This document shows positions 18,135 through 26,051 of a DNA stretch of 64,000 nt, piece by piece. The DNA is taken from the NCBI RefSeq assembly GCF_001014615.2, contig NZ_LBCQ02000001.1, forward strand, positions 310,001 through 374,000, written 5' to 3'. Positions within the stretch are counted from its first letter, which is position 1; the number at the start of each line of letters is the position of its first letter. The stretch is from Aquamicrobium sp. LC103. GTDB taxonomy: Bacteria; Pseudomonadota; Alphaproteobacteria; Rhizobiales; Rhizobiaceae. The position numbers and the translations under genes were made by a program. The notes beneath the pieces were generated by a model. That model had not been told where the DNA came from and searched no databases. It saw only the letters and a program-made list of their open reading frames with translations.

Positions 18135-19111
18135 AACCAAACAGGCTTATGGGCCTAGGCCTAGTCACGGCAATGTGCGGCGCGCTCGCAGCCGGTTCGG
18201 CATCGGCGCAGGAGCAGCGCTTCGTTTCGGTGGGAACCGGCGGCGTGACCGGTGTTTACTACCCGGTGGGCGGCGCGATCTGCCGCCTGATGAACCAGAC
18301 GCGTCGCGACCACGGCATCCGCTGCTCGGTGGAATCGACCGGCGGTTCGGTATTCAACGTCAACGCGATCAAGGCCGGCGACCTCGAATTCGGCGTCGTC
18401 CAGTCGGACGTCCAGTACAACGCCGTCAATGGCGAGGCGGGCTTTGCCGAAGGCGGAGCGCACGAGAAGCTGCGCTCGGTGTTCTCGCTGCATGCCGAGC
18501 CGCTGACGGTGGTGGCGCGCGCCGACGCGAATGTCGCCGATTTCGACGGCCTCAAGGGCAAGCGGGTCAATATCGGCAATCCCGGCTCCGGCCAGCGCGC
18601 GCTGATGGACCAGCTCATCGCCGAGAAGGGCTGGGCGAATTCCGACTTCGCGCTTGCCGCGGAACTCGCACCGGCCGAGCAGAGCTCGGCGCTCTGCGAC
18701 AACAATATCGACGCCTTCGCCTATACGGTCGGCCATCCGGCCGGCGCGATCCAGGAAGCCACGACCACCTGCGACGGCGTCATCGTGCCGGTCGAGGGCG
18801 AGGTCGTCGACAAGCTGGTCGAGGATAACCCCTACTACTTCAAGGCGGTGATTCCCGGCGGCATGTATCGCGGCAACGAGAACGACGTGAACACCTTCGG
18901 CGTCGGCGCGACCGTCGTCACTTCCGCCGACGTGCCGGACGAGGTGGTCGAGGCGTTCGTCAACGCCGTGTTCAACGATTTCGACGCCTTCAAGGCGCTG
19001 CACCCGGCGCTCGCCAACCTGACGCCCGAGGACATGGTGGGCCAGGGCAATTCCGCGCCGATGCATCCGGGCGCCGAGAAGTACTATCGCGAAAAGGGCT
19101 GGCTCGAATAG
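18131..19111 (+). CDS. TAXI family TRAP transporter solute-binding protein
   Basis: 326 residues with a signal peptide (hydrophobic stretch, cleavage after about residue 26, ASA-Q) and the TAXI opening [20 protein letters not shown], followed by [20 protein letters not shown]. It is the periplasmic receptor of a sodium-driven TRAP transporter; TAXI receptors bind organic acids and amino acids such as glutamate, but the ligand here is unknown. Two cysteine codons in the mature part (near CRLMNQ and IRCSVE) could pair. Overlaps the BKACE stop by ATGA and is followed by a hairpin terminator, the usual way to make more receptor than membrane subunit. Confidence 0.93.
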   Translation: MKPNRLMGLGLVTAMCGALAAGSASAQEQRFVSVGTGGVTGVYYPVGGAICRLMNQTRRDHGIRCSVESTGGSVFNVNAIKAGDLEFGVVQSDVQYNAVNGEAGFAEGGAHEKLRSVFSLHAEPLTVVARADANVADFDGLKGKRVNIGNPGSGQRALMDQLIAEKGWANSDFALAAELAPAEQSSALCDNNIDAFAYTVGHPAGAIQEATTTCDGVIVPVEGEVVDKLVEDNPYYFKAVIPGGMYRGNENDVNTFGVGATVVTSADVPDEVVEAFVNAVFNDFDAFKALHPALANLTPEDMVGQGNSAPMHPGAEKYYREKGWLE

Positions 19112-19128
19112 AGCCGGGCTTGGGGGGC

Positions 19129-19162
19129 GAGGCGCCCGCTTCGGCGGGCGCCTCCGTCTTTT
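19129..19162 (+). terminator. Intercistronic terminator/attenuator after TAXI receptor gene
   Basis: Perfect 11-bp stem GAGGCGCCCGC / GCGGGCGCCTC closed by a TTCG loop, then CGTCTTTT. It lies between the receptor and membrane-subunit genes, so read-through probably sets the subunit ratio. Confidence 0.85.
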
Positions 19163-19201
19163 CAATAACAACAAGAATGCCTGTCAGAAGGGGATGAATG
19201 C

Positions 19202-21871
19202 ATGGCGCAGGAGTTGCGAAACCAATCGGGCGACACGGCCGGCCTGAGCAACGAGGAGCTTCAGGACCTCGTCGCCGCCACCGACACCGGCGCCCGCAAT
19301 CCGATCGGCTGGGCGGCCCTCGTCATCGCCGGCGGCGCGCTCTGCTGGTCGCTCTTCCAGCTCTACATCGCCTCGCCGCTGCCGTTCCGGCTTTCCACGC
19401 TGACGGGCCTGCCGCTCGTCCTGAACGACACGCAGATCCGCTCGATCCACCTCGCCTTCGGGCTCTTCCTGGCGTTCCTCGCCTATCCCGCCTTTTCGCG
19501 CAGCCCGCGCGACCGCATCCCGCTCCTCGACTGGGCGCTGGCGATCGCAGCCGCTTTCTGCGCTCTCTATATATTCATCTATTACCGCGATCTCGCCCGC
19601 CGGCCAGGCCTGCCGATCACGCAGGACCTCGTCGTCGCCGGCGCCGGCATGCTGCTGCTGCTCGAGGCGACGCGGCGCGCGCTCGGCCCGCCGCTCGCCA
19701 TCGTCGCCATCATCTTCATGGCCTATGTGTTCTTCGGCTCGTCGCCGCTGGTGCCGGACATACTGAGATGGGGCGGCGCGTCCTTCGCCCGCGCCATGGA
19801 CCAGATGTGGCTTTCGACCGGCGGCGTGTTCGGCGTCGCGATCGGCGTCTCGGCCTCCTTCGTCTTCCTGTTCGTGCTGTTCGGATCGATGCTCGACAAG
19901 GCGGGCGCCGGCAATTTCTTCATCAAGCTCGCCTTCGCGCTGCTCGGCCATCTGCGCGGCGGGCCGGCCAAGGCCTCGGTGCTGTCGTCGCTGATGACCG
20001 GCATGATCTCCGGCTCGTCGATCGCCAACGTGGTGACGACCGGCACCTTCACCATCCCGCTGATGCGGCGCGTCGGCTACAGCGCCGAGAAGGCGGGCGC
20101 CGTCGAGGTGGCGAGCTCGGTCAACGGCCAGATCATGCCGCCGGTGATGGGCGCGGCCGCCTTCCTGATGGTCGAATATGTGGGCATCCCCTATTCGCAG
20201 GTCGTGCAGCACGCCGTGCTGCCGGCCATCATCACCTATATCTCGCTGCTCTACATCGTCCATCTCGAAGCCGCGAAGAAGGACATGCCGGTGCTGGTGC
20301 GCCGCGCCACCGGTCCGATGTTCATGTCGCTGGTGCGCTCGCTCATCGTGTTCCTGTCCTTCGTGCTGGTGATGATCGGCGTCTACTGGCTGATCAAGCT
20401 CATCCGCATGATGGTGCCGGGGCTGTCGACGGAAATCCTCATCTTCCTGCTGCTGGGCGCCTACGTCGCCTCGCTGTGGTTCGCCGCCAAGGTGCCCGAG
20501 CTGGAACTCGACGACCCGGCCGCGCCGCTGGTGGAGTTGCCGAATGCCGGCGACGTGCTGAAGACCGGCCTGCATTTCCTGCTGCCGCTCTTCCTGCTCG
20601 TCTGGATGCTGCTCGTCGAGCACCGCTCGCCCGGCCTCTCGGCCTTCTATGCCGTGCTGCTGCTGATCATCATCATGCTCACCCAGAAGCCGCTGAAGGC
20701 ACTGTTCCGCAAGGTTCAGACGCCGGAGATCAAGGCCGCGGCCGCCGAAGGCTGGAGCGACCTGATCGAGGGCATGATCCTCGGCGCCCGCAACATGATC
20801 GGCATCGCCTGCGCCACCGCCGCCGCCGGCATCGTCGTCGGGACGGTGACGCTCACCGGCGTCGGCCAGGTCATGGCGGAATTCGTGGAGCTGCTTTCGG
20901 GCGGCAACATCTTCCTGATCCTGATCTTCACCGCCGTCATCAGCCTGATCCTCGGCATGGGCCTGCCGACGACGGCGAACTACATCGTCGTCTCGTCGCT
21001 GATGGCGCCGGTCATCGTCGACCTGGGCGCCGCCAACGGCTATCTGATCCCGCTGATCGCGGCGCATCTCTTCGTCTTCTATTTCGGCCTGATGGCGGAC
21101 GTCACGCCGCCGGTCGGCCTCGCCTCCTTCGCCGCCTCGGCGATCTCGCGGGCCGATCCGATCAGGACCGGCGTGCAGGCGTTCTTCTACGAGATGCGGA
21201 CCGCGCTGCTGCCCTTCATCTTCGTCTTCAACCAGGAACTCCTGCTGATGGACGTGACGGTGGCGGGCGCCATATTCGTCTTCCTCAAATCGACGCTGGC
21301 GATGCTGCTCTTCGCGGCGGCGACGCAAGGCTTCTTCATGGCGAGGTCGCGCATGTGGGAATCGGCCCTGCTGCTGCTGGTCACGGTGATGCTGCTGCAG
21401 CCGGGCTTCTTCCTGAACCGCGTGCAGTCGCCCTACGACCAGGTCGCGCCGACCGAGCTTCTGGAAGTGGTCGCCGACCAGCCGGAAAACGCCGAGATAC
21501 GCCTGAACATCCAGGGCCCGAGCTTCGAGAACCCGGAGGTCACGCTGGAACGGACGATGGCGTTCGACCTCGGCCCGGTCGGCGAGCCCGGCGAGGCCCG
21601 GTTCGAGCGCGCCACCGGCATGACCGCGCTGATCGAGGGGGACGCGGTGGTGCTGGAGGAGCCGATCGACCTCAACAGTCTCGCCGGACGCATGCTGGAG
21701 AGCATGGATTTCTACGGCGACCAGCCCGTGCGCATAACGGCGGTTGAGGTGACGGCGGACCGCATGCCGGCCGAGATATTCTACATCCCGGCGCTGCTGC
21801 TGCTCGGGCTGGTGGCCTTCTCACAGCGCCGGCGCGGCGGTACGCTGGCCGGCAATCCCAAGGCAGCCTAG
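19202..21871 (+). CDS. TRAP transporter permease, fused small (DctQ) and large (DctM) subunits
   Basis: 889-residue inner-membrane protein joining the four-helix and twelve-helix TRAP subunits, the usual form for TAXI systems. Large-subunit signatures are GMISGSSIANVVTTGTFTIP with SSVNGQIMPPVMGAAAF, and LGMGLPTTANYIVVSSLMAP with LMADVTPPVGLASFAASAI. After the last canonical helix comes a soluble extension of about 150 residues (from roughly residue 740, NRVQSPYDQVAPTELLE) ending in one more helix, matching DUF3394. GGGG lies before the ATG at 19202; ATGs at 19194 and 19198 are out of frame or poorly spaced. It forms one transporter with the preceding receptor. Confidence 0.93.
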   Translation: MAQELRNQSGDTAGLSNEELQDLVAATDTGARNPIGWAALVIAGGALCWSLFQLYIASPLPFRLSTLTGLPLVLNDTQIRSIHLAFGLFLAFLAYPAFSRSPRDRIPLLDWALAIAAAFCALYIFIYYRDLARRPGLPITQDLVVAGAGMLLLLEATRRALGPPLAIVAIIFMAYVFFGSSPLVPDILRWGGASFARAMDQMWLSTGGVFGVAIGVSASFVFLFVLFGSMLDKAGAGNFFIKLAFALLGHLRGGPAKASVLSSLMTGMISGSSIANVVTTGTFTIPLMRRVGYSAEKAGAVEVASSVNGQIMPPVMGAAAFLMVEYVGIPYSQVVQHAVLPAIITYISLLYIVHLEAAKKDMPVLVRRATGPMFMSLVRSLIVFLSFVLVMIGVYWLIKLIRMMVPGLSTEILIFLLLGAYVASLWFAAKVPELELDDPAAPLVELPNAGDVLKTGLHFLLPLFLLVWMLLVEHRSPGLSAFYAVLLLIIIMLTQKPLKALFRKVQTPEIKAAAAEGWSDLIEGMILGARNMIGIACATAAAGIVVGTVTLTGVGQVMAEFVELLSGGNIFLILIFTAVISLILGMGLPTTANYIVVSSLMAPVIVDLGAANGYLIPLIAAHLFVFYFGLMADVTPPVGLASFAASAISRADPIRTGVQAFFYEMRTALLPFIFVFNQELLLMDVTVAGAIFVFLKSTLAMLLFAAATQGFFMARSRMWESALLLLVTVMLLQPGFFLNRVQSPYDQVAPTELLEVVADQPENAEIRLNIQGPSFENPEVTLERTMAFDLGPVGEPGEARFERATGMTALIEGDAVVLEEPIDLNSLAGRMLESMDFYGDQPVRITAVEVTADRMPAEIFYIPALLLLGLVAFSQRRRGGTLAGNPKAA

Positions 21872-21883
21872 GAGGAGCCAACC

Positions 21884-22339
21884 ATGTATCGGGACATCCT
21901 CGTTTCGGTCGATCTCGGCGATGCCGACGGCGAGGCGCGCACGATCGCCGTCGCCGTCGACCACGCCAGGGCGTTCGGCGCCCGGCTCCACGTCATGACC
22001 GTGGTGCCGGATTACGGCATGTCGATCGTCGGCAGCTTCTTTCCCAAGGAGCACGAGCACGAGGCGATCGAGCACGCCAACCGGGCGCTGCACGAATTCA
22101 CCGCGCAGCACGTGCCGGCCGAGATCAAGCACAGGCACATCGTCGGGCACGGCTCGATCTATCGCGAGATCCTGCACTATGCCGATGTGGTCGGCGCCGA
22201 CCTGGTGGTGATCTCGGCCAGCCGCGACGAGCCGGAGGACTATCTCATCGGCCCCAACGCCGCCCGCGTCGTCCGCCACGCCAAGACCTCGGTGCTGGTG
22301 GTGCGGAACAAGCTTCAGCGCGAAGAATCGGAAGTTTAA
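21884..22339 (+). CDS. Universal stress protein (UspA family)
   Basis: 151 residues, Rossmann-like Usp domain beginning MYRDILVSVDLGDADG and ending VVRHAKTSVLVVRNK. The ATP-binding loop region reads LIGPNAARVVRHAKTS, a slightly degenerate form of the G-2x-G-9x-G(S/T) motif. It follows the TRAP permease by 12 bp with an AGGAG ribosome site. Usp proteins in this position (for example TeaD of the ectoine TRAP system) bind ATP and modulate the transporter; the same role is inferred here. Confidence 0.9.
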   Translation: MYRDILVSVDLGDADGEARTIAVAVDHARAFGARLHVMTVVPDYGMSIVGSFFPKEHEHEAIEHANRALHEFTAQHVPAEIKHRHIVGHGSIYREILHYADVVGADLVVISASRDEPEDYLIGPNAARVVRHAKTSVLVVRNKLQREESEV

Positions 22340-22379
22340 CGGCGCTCCCCCCGATCCGAACACGGTTTTTCGCCCACTG

Positions 22380-22394
22380 ATTGGGCAAATGCTC
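22380..22394. promoter_or_regulatory. Candidate SorC operator upstream of its own gene
   Basis: ATTGGGCAAATGCTC occurs 115 bp before the regulator ATG, just upstream of a possible -35 TTGACC (22406-22411). Two further copies of the motif lie in the smo promoter at 25996-26030 on the other strand, which supports a shared regulator. Confidence 0.55.
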
Positions 22395-22508
22395 GATTTT
22401 CCAGGTTGACCGAAACGCGCTGCCGGTCCAATTTCGGGCGGTGACGGAGATTGCCACTCGGGCGGTTCTCGGCACGAGCCCAGGGCGGCACGGGAGGATC
22501 GTAGCAGA

Positions 22509-23474
22509 ATGAGCGGCATGCGCGACGGCAATCTGGCCAGGCTGGACGACGCGGCGCGCGCCGGCTGGCTCTACTATGTCGCCGGCAACACCCAGGACCA
22601 GATCGCCGTCAAGCTCGGCGTGTCGCGACAGTCCGCCCAGCGGCTGGTCTCGCTCGCCGTTTCGGAAGGCCTGGTCAAGGTCCGCATCGACCATCCGATC
22701 GCGAAATGCCTCGAACTGGGAGCGCGGCTGCGCGACAAGTTCGCGCTCGACCTCGCGGAGGTGGTGCCCAGCGATCCCTCCTCCAGTTCCACGACGATCG
22801 GCATCGCGGAAGCGGCCGCCGCGGAAATCGAGAAGCGGCTCGAATCGAGCGAGCCGATCGTGCTGGCGATCGGAACGGGACGTACGCTGAAGGCGGCGAT
22901 CGAGAAGCTTCCGGCGATGGAATGCCCGCATCACAAGGTCGTCTCGCTTACCGGCAACATAGCGCCCGACGGCTCGGCCGCCTTCTACAACGTCATCTTC
23001 ACCATGGCCGACAAGGTCAAGTCGCGCAGCTTTCCGATGCCGCTGCCGGTCATCGCCTCCTCGAGAGGCGAACGGGAACTGCTGCACGGACAGGAGATGA
23101 TCCGCTCGACGCTGGCGCTGGCGGCCAAGGCCGACGTCACCTTCGTCGGCATCGGCGACCTCGGCGTCGACGCGCCGCTCTACATAGACGGCTTCATTTC
23201 GGAGGCGGATCTCAAGGCCCTGCAGAAGGCGGGCGCCGTCGGCGAGATCGTCGGCTGGGCCTATGACCGCGACGGCAGGCTGATCGACGGCATCACCAAC
23301 GACCGGGTGGCGAGCGCGCCGATCCCTTCGCGCGAGCAATCCGTGGTCATCGGCATCGCCATGGGCGAGCGCAAGACGCCGGGCATCCTCGCCGCCATCA
23401 AGCGCAGGCTGGTCAACGGCCTGATCACCGACGAGCGGACCGCGGAGACGCTGCTGGCCGAAAGCAGGGCGTAG
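22509..23474 (+). CDS. SorC/DeoR-type sugar-binding transcriptional regulator (probable polyol operon regulator)
   Basis: 321 residues. N-terminal helix-turn-helix (QDQIAVKLGVSRQSAQRLVS, about residues 31-50) and C-terminal sugar-phosphate-binding domain of the SorC/CggR type, with VLAIGTGRTLKAAIEKLP near residue 118 and VTFVGIGDLGVDAPLYIDGF near residue 213. Homologues in rhizobia and Rhodobacter control sorbitol/mannitol operons. The smo operon begins 2.6 kb downstream of its stop with unrelated genes between, but identical motifs in both promoters connect them. GGGAGG precedes the ATG at a slightly long distance; ATG 22518 is an alternative. Confidence 0.88.
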   Translation: MSGMRDGNLARLDDAARAGWLYYVAGNTQDQIAVKLGVSRQSAQRLVSLAVSEGLVKVRIDHPIAKCLELGARLRDKFALDLAEVVPSDPSSSSTTIGIAEAAAAEIEKRLESSEPIVLAIGTGRTLKAAIEKLPAMECPHHKVVSLTGNIAPDGSAAFYNVIFTMADKVKSRSFPMPLPVIASSRGERELLHGQEMIRSTLALAAKADVTFVGIGDLGVDAPLYIDGFISEADLKALQKAGAVGEIVGWAYDRDGRLIDGITNDRVASAPIPSREQSVVIGIAMGERKTPGILAAIKRRLVNGLITDERTAETLLAESRA

Positions 23475-23508
23475 CTTCCGGCCTTTCGGCCAATCGCGGA
23501 CCGGAACC

Positions 23509-23736
23509 TCACAGGGAACGCCCGGCAAGCTCGATGATGCGCGGACTCGCGTCCTCACGCTCGATCTCGAACGCCAGCAGCTTGTTCTCGTGAAGGCCCA
23601 TATCGCGCTTGAGATAGTCCGGCATCGACCGAAGGTCGAGCCTGGGGGCGCGGCGTTTCCATGCAAAGCGGCTTCTCAGCCAGGTCAGCAAGGACCGGGA
23701 GGATCGGCCGCGCGGGAGTGTGTGCGCAACGGACAT
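23509..23736 (-). CDS. DUF1127 domain-containing protein
   Basis: 75 residues, very basic, with the DUF1127 pattern: SLLTWLRSRFAWKRRAPRLDL followed by the helix MPDYLKRDMGLHENKLLAFE. DUF1127 proteins are small RNA-binding-like proteins that in Agrobacterium and relatives affect RNA turnover and phosphate metabolism. A longer reading to 23781 exists; the ATG at 23736 has GAGGTGG just upstream. It is divergent from a LysR gene, which commonly controls such a neighbour, and converges on the SorC gene. Confidence 0.8.
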   Translation of the reverse strand: MSVAHTLPRGRSSRSLLTWLRSRFAWKRRAPRLDLRSMPDYLKRDMGLHENKLLAFEIEREDASPRIIELAGRSL

Positions 23737-23789
23737 GGTTGCCACCTCTTCGATTACTCGGGTTGATGCGATGGAGTTCAATCTGGGCC

Positions 23790-23807
23790 GGAAATGCGCT
23801 AATTTCC
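23790..23807. promoter_or_regulatory. Candidate LysR operator between DUF1127 gene and LysR gene
   Basis: Inverted repeat GGAAAT, six bases, ATTTCC, in the 112-bp space between the two divergent starts. The placement is typical for a LysR autoregulatory/activation site. Confidence 0.45.
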
Positions 23808-23848
23808 AATCGAACGTCGATCGGTATGCATAAGGACAATTTATCCAT

Positions 23849-24745
23849 ATGGCCGCACAGCTACCGCCGCTTCAGGCAACCAGGGTGTTCGAGGCCGCGG
23901 CCCGTCACGGAAGCTTCACCAAGGCCGCGGAGGAATTGGGCATGACCCAGGCGGCCGTGAGCTACCAGATCAAGGTCCTGGAGGACCGGATCGGCACGCC
24001 GCTTTTCCTGCGCCGCCCGCGCCAGGTGACGCTGACCGAAGCGGGGCAGAGGCTGGCGCCGGCGATCACCGAGGCCTTCGAACTGATCGGAGCGGCCTGG
24101 GCGTCCGCGCGCAGCGGCGCGCAGGGAATGCTCTCGATCTCCACGGTGCAGACATTCGCGTCGAACTGGCTCGCCCAGCGCATCGGTTCGTTCCAGATGG
24201 CGCATCCCGGGCTTGCGGTGCGGTTCGACACCTCGCCGCGCTTCGTCGATTTCGCGCGGGAAGAGGTCGACCTCGCGATCCGCGCCGGCAACGGCGATTG
24301 GCCGGGCCTCGCCACCCATCTCCTCCTACGCACCGAGTTCACGCCGATGCTGAGCCCGAAACTCGCCGCCAGCATCGGCGGGTTGAAGGAGCCGACCGAT
24401 CTCCTGCGCCTGCCGATCATCGACCCCGACGATCCCTGGTGGACGCAATGGCTCACCGAGGCGGGCGCATCCGCCGAAGGGCTCAAGGGACGCGTCAGAA
24501 GCCGCATGGGCTCGCAAGCGGTCGAAGGCGGGGCGGCGATAGCCGGCCAGGGCGTCGCCATGCTGACGCCGGCCTTCTTCGCGTCTGAGCTTGCCGACGG
24601 ACGCCTCGTCCAACCCTTCGAGCTCTTGTGCAGCGACGGCCACGCCTATTGGCTCGTCTACCCCGAGGCGCGCCGCAACGCTCCGAAGATCAGCGCCTTT
24701 CGGAGCTGGATACTCGCCGAGTTCGCGGCTTCCGCGGAGGAGTAG
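23849..24745 (+). CDS. LysR family transcriptional regulator (GcvA-like)
   Basis: 298 residues. The N-terminal winged helix reads PPLQATRVFEAAARHGSFTK and AAEELGMTQAAVSYQIKVLE, the GcvA/TrpI-like subgroup; the effector domain spans about 95-290 with VRFDTSPRFVDFAREEVDLA and GQGVAMLTPAFF. Start ATG at 23849 follows a weak ribosome site. The divergent DUF1127 gene is the likely target along with its own promoter. It converges with a small lipoprotein gene 11 bp after its stop. Confidence 0.92.
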   Translation: MAAQLPPLQATRVFEAAARHGSFTKAAEELGMTQAAVSYQIKVLEDRIGTPLFLRRPRQVTLTEAGQRLAPAITEAFELIGAAWASARSGAQGMLSISTVQTFASNWLAQRIGSFQMAHPGLAVRFDTSPRFVDFAREEVDLAIRAGNGDWPGLATHLLLRTEFTPMLSPKLAASIGGLKEPTDLLRLPIIDPDDPWWTQWLTEAGASAEGLKGRVRSRMGSQAVEGGAAIAGQGVAMLTPAFFASELADGRLVQPFELLCSDGHAYWLVYPEARRNAPKISAFRSWILAEFAASAEE

Positions 24746-24756
24746 TCAGGCGGATC

Positions 24757-25107
24757 CTAATCCGGCGCCATCTGGCAATCGGGACCGACCCACTTACCGG
24801 TCGAAATATCCAACTCGGCATCCATGTTGGAGGCGCTGCATATCGGATAACGATCATCACCACGTCGGGCCATGCTGCGGCTCCTATATTGATCGATAAG
24901 TGTATCGCGATCGACGGGCTGCGGGCCTCCCTGCCGCAATGAAAGCCGCATCATGCAATTGGCAAAGGAATCCGTACCTTCTTCAAAGCCGAAGCCGGCA
25001 CATTGCGCCTTGTTATTCGAACTCTGATCGGCGTTTCCGTCGCTGGTTGCGCAACCTGCCAACGACCCGGCGAGCACCAGGAACAACATAAAGGATAAAG
25101 CACGCAT
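24757..25107 (-). CDS. Small predicted lipoprotein
   Basis: 116 residues. Signal peptide MRALSFMLFLVLAGSLAGCA with a lipobox LAGC, cysteine at residue 19, so it is expected to be lipid-anchored in the envelope. The mature part has four cysteines (AQCAGFGF, ANCMMRL, YPICSAS, GPDCQMAP), enough for two disulfides, and a central basic segment. The family resembles small lipoproteins conserved in Mesorhizobium-like genomes; function is unknown. It converges with the LysR gene. Confidence 0.7.
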   Translation of the reverse strand: MRALSFMLFLVLAGSLAGCATSDGNADQSSNNKAQCAGFGFEEGTDSFANCMMRLSLRQGGPQPVDRDTLIDQYRSRSMARRGDDRYPICSASNMDAELDISTGKWVGPDCQMAPD

Positions 25108-25294
25108 TCCGTTTTCCTTCGTGAATTGCGATCCTTTTGACAGCGAAAGATGTGCCAGAGAGCGCCGCTTCTTGCAACGATAAGCGCGGTTACTCCGCCT
25201 ATCCGAGGCCGAACAACGGCAGGCGCCTCAATGGGCGCGACGGAAACCGAGGATCTGTTCTTCCAAAAAACGTGCCTTGCCCGGCGATGGGAAA

Positions 25295-25320
25295 CCGCCC
25301 GCCGAAATCGCGGCGGGCGG
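25295..25320. terminator. Hairpin downstream of the SH3 protein gene
   Basis: Perfect 10-bp stem CCGCCCGCCG / CGGCGGGCGG with a six-base loop. In the minus-strand transcript it is followed by UUUC, a modest terminator for the SH3 gene that ends at 25330. Confidence 0.55.
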
Positions 25321-25329
25321 ATTGTTGAA

Positions 25330-25776
25330 TCAGCGCGGGCAGGGATAGCCCGGAGCGATCCTGCAGTTTTCGCCGGGCCGGGGAGGACGGGGCTTCGGCG
25401 GGCGCGGCCGGTGCGGCGGCCTTTGCCAATGCGGCGGCCTGTTCCAGTGGGGCGGACGGTAATGCGGCGGGCGCACGACGACCGGCGGAGGAACAATCAC
25501 GACCGGCGGGCGCTGGACGGCGCCGGCCGCCAGATAGCTCGCCGAGGCCCACCCGCGAAGGCCGCCGACGCGGACATAACACCAATTGCCCTGGCAGCGG
25601 CCCAAATCGACCCGAGTGCCCGGCGGAAGCGTTCCCACGCGGGCGTATCCGGTTCCGGGGCCGGCGCGGACGTTGAGGCTGCCGGTCGTATAGGCCGGCT
25701 CCGCCTCGGCGGCGGTTTGCGTCAAGAATATGCCGGCGAGCATCGCTGCGCCGGCCACCATCATGCGGAAAATCAT
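25330..25776 (-). CDS. Secreted SH3 domain protein with proline-rich tail
   Basis: 148 residues. Signal peptide MIFRMMVAGAAMLAGIFLTQ with cleavage after AEA near residue 26. A bacterial SH3 domain follows (YTTGSLNVRAGPGTGYARVG, then GNWCYVRVGGLRGWASASYL), with a cysteine pair GRCQGNWC. The last 55 residues are repeats of P-P-H-(Y/W/R) rich in proline, histidine and arginine, ending in a short Cys-containing segment. SH3b domains bind peptidoglycan or peptides in the periplasm. The ATG at 25776 has CAGGAG upstream; an extension to 25839 lacks a signal peptide. Confidence 0.8.
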   Translation of the reverse strand: MIFRMMVAGAAMLAGIFLTQTAAEAEPAYTTGSLNVRAGPGTGYARVGTLPPGTRVDLGRCQGNWCYVRVGGLRGWASASYLAAGAVQRPPVVIVPPPVVVRPPHYRPPHWNRPPHWQRPPHRPRPPKPRPPRPGENCRIAPGYPCPR

Positions 25777-25973
25777 GCGCCATCTCCTGACCGATATTTC
25801 CAACGGCCGCGACTTTACCTGCGATTGCAAGGCACACAATGCGGCTACCGTGGTTAGAGTTTACGCCGCGTAACCGCCATCCCCGCGACGTCCCGCTACG
25901 GCGATGCCTCGGCCTGCATCCCCCGATGGCGGGCGATTTGCCGGCGATGCTGCAGCGCAACATCGAATCGGTA

Positions 25974-26001
25974 TTGACTTGCCGCGCCGTCGTGTGAGTA
26001 T
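25974..26001 (+). promoter_or_regulatory. Promoter of the smo polyol operon
   Basis: TTGACT (25974-25979), 16-bp spacer, GAGTAT (25996-26001). The -10 overlaps the first copy of the SorC motif, consistent with repression or control by that regulator. Confidence 0.5.
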
Positions 26002-26030
26002 CTGCCCAATAGAAAAGCATTTGCTCAATA
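25996..26030. promoter_or_regulatory. Candidate SorC operator, two direct copies in the smo promoter
   Basis: On the minus strand ATTGGGCAGATACTC (26010-25996) and ATTGAGCAAATGCTT (26030-26016) lie exactly 20 bp apart, two helical turns. They match the single copy ATTGGGCAAATGCTC at 22380 upstream of the SorC gene in 13 of 15 bases each. Confidence 0.6.
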
Positions 26031-26051
26031 CGAAATCCTGGGAGGATGTCC

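Noticed and set aside
19184-21328. A 714-codon minus-strand frame opposite the TRAP permease
   Set aside because: Composition is typical of antisense shadow (His/Asp/Arg/Glu rich) and the plus strand has clear TRAP signatures.
23475-23508. GGCC-TTTC-GGCC hairpin between the SorC and DUF1127 stops as a terminator
   Set aside because: It could help end both converging transcripts, but it is short and has no U-run on either strand.
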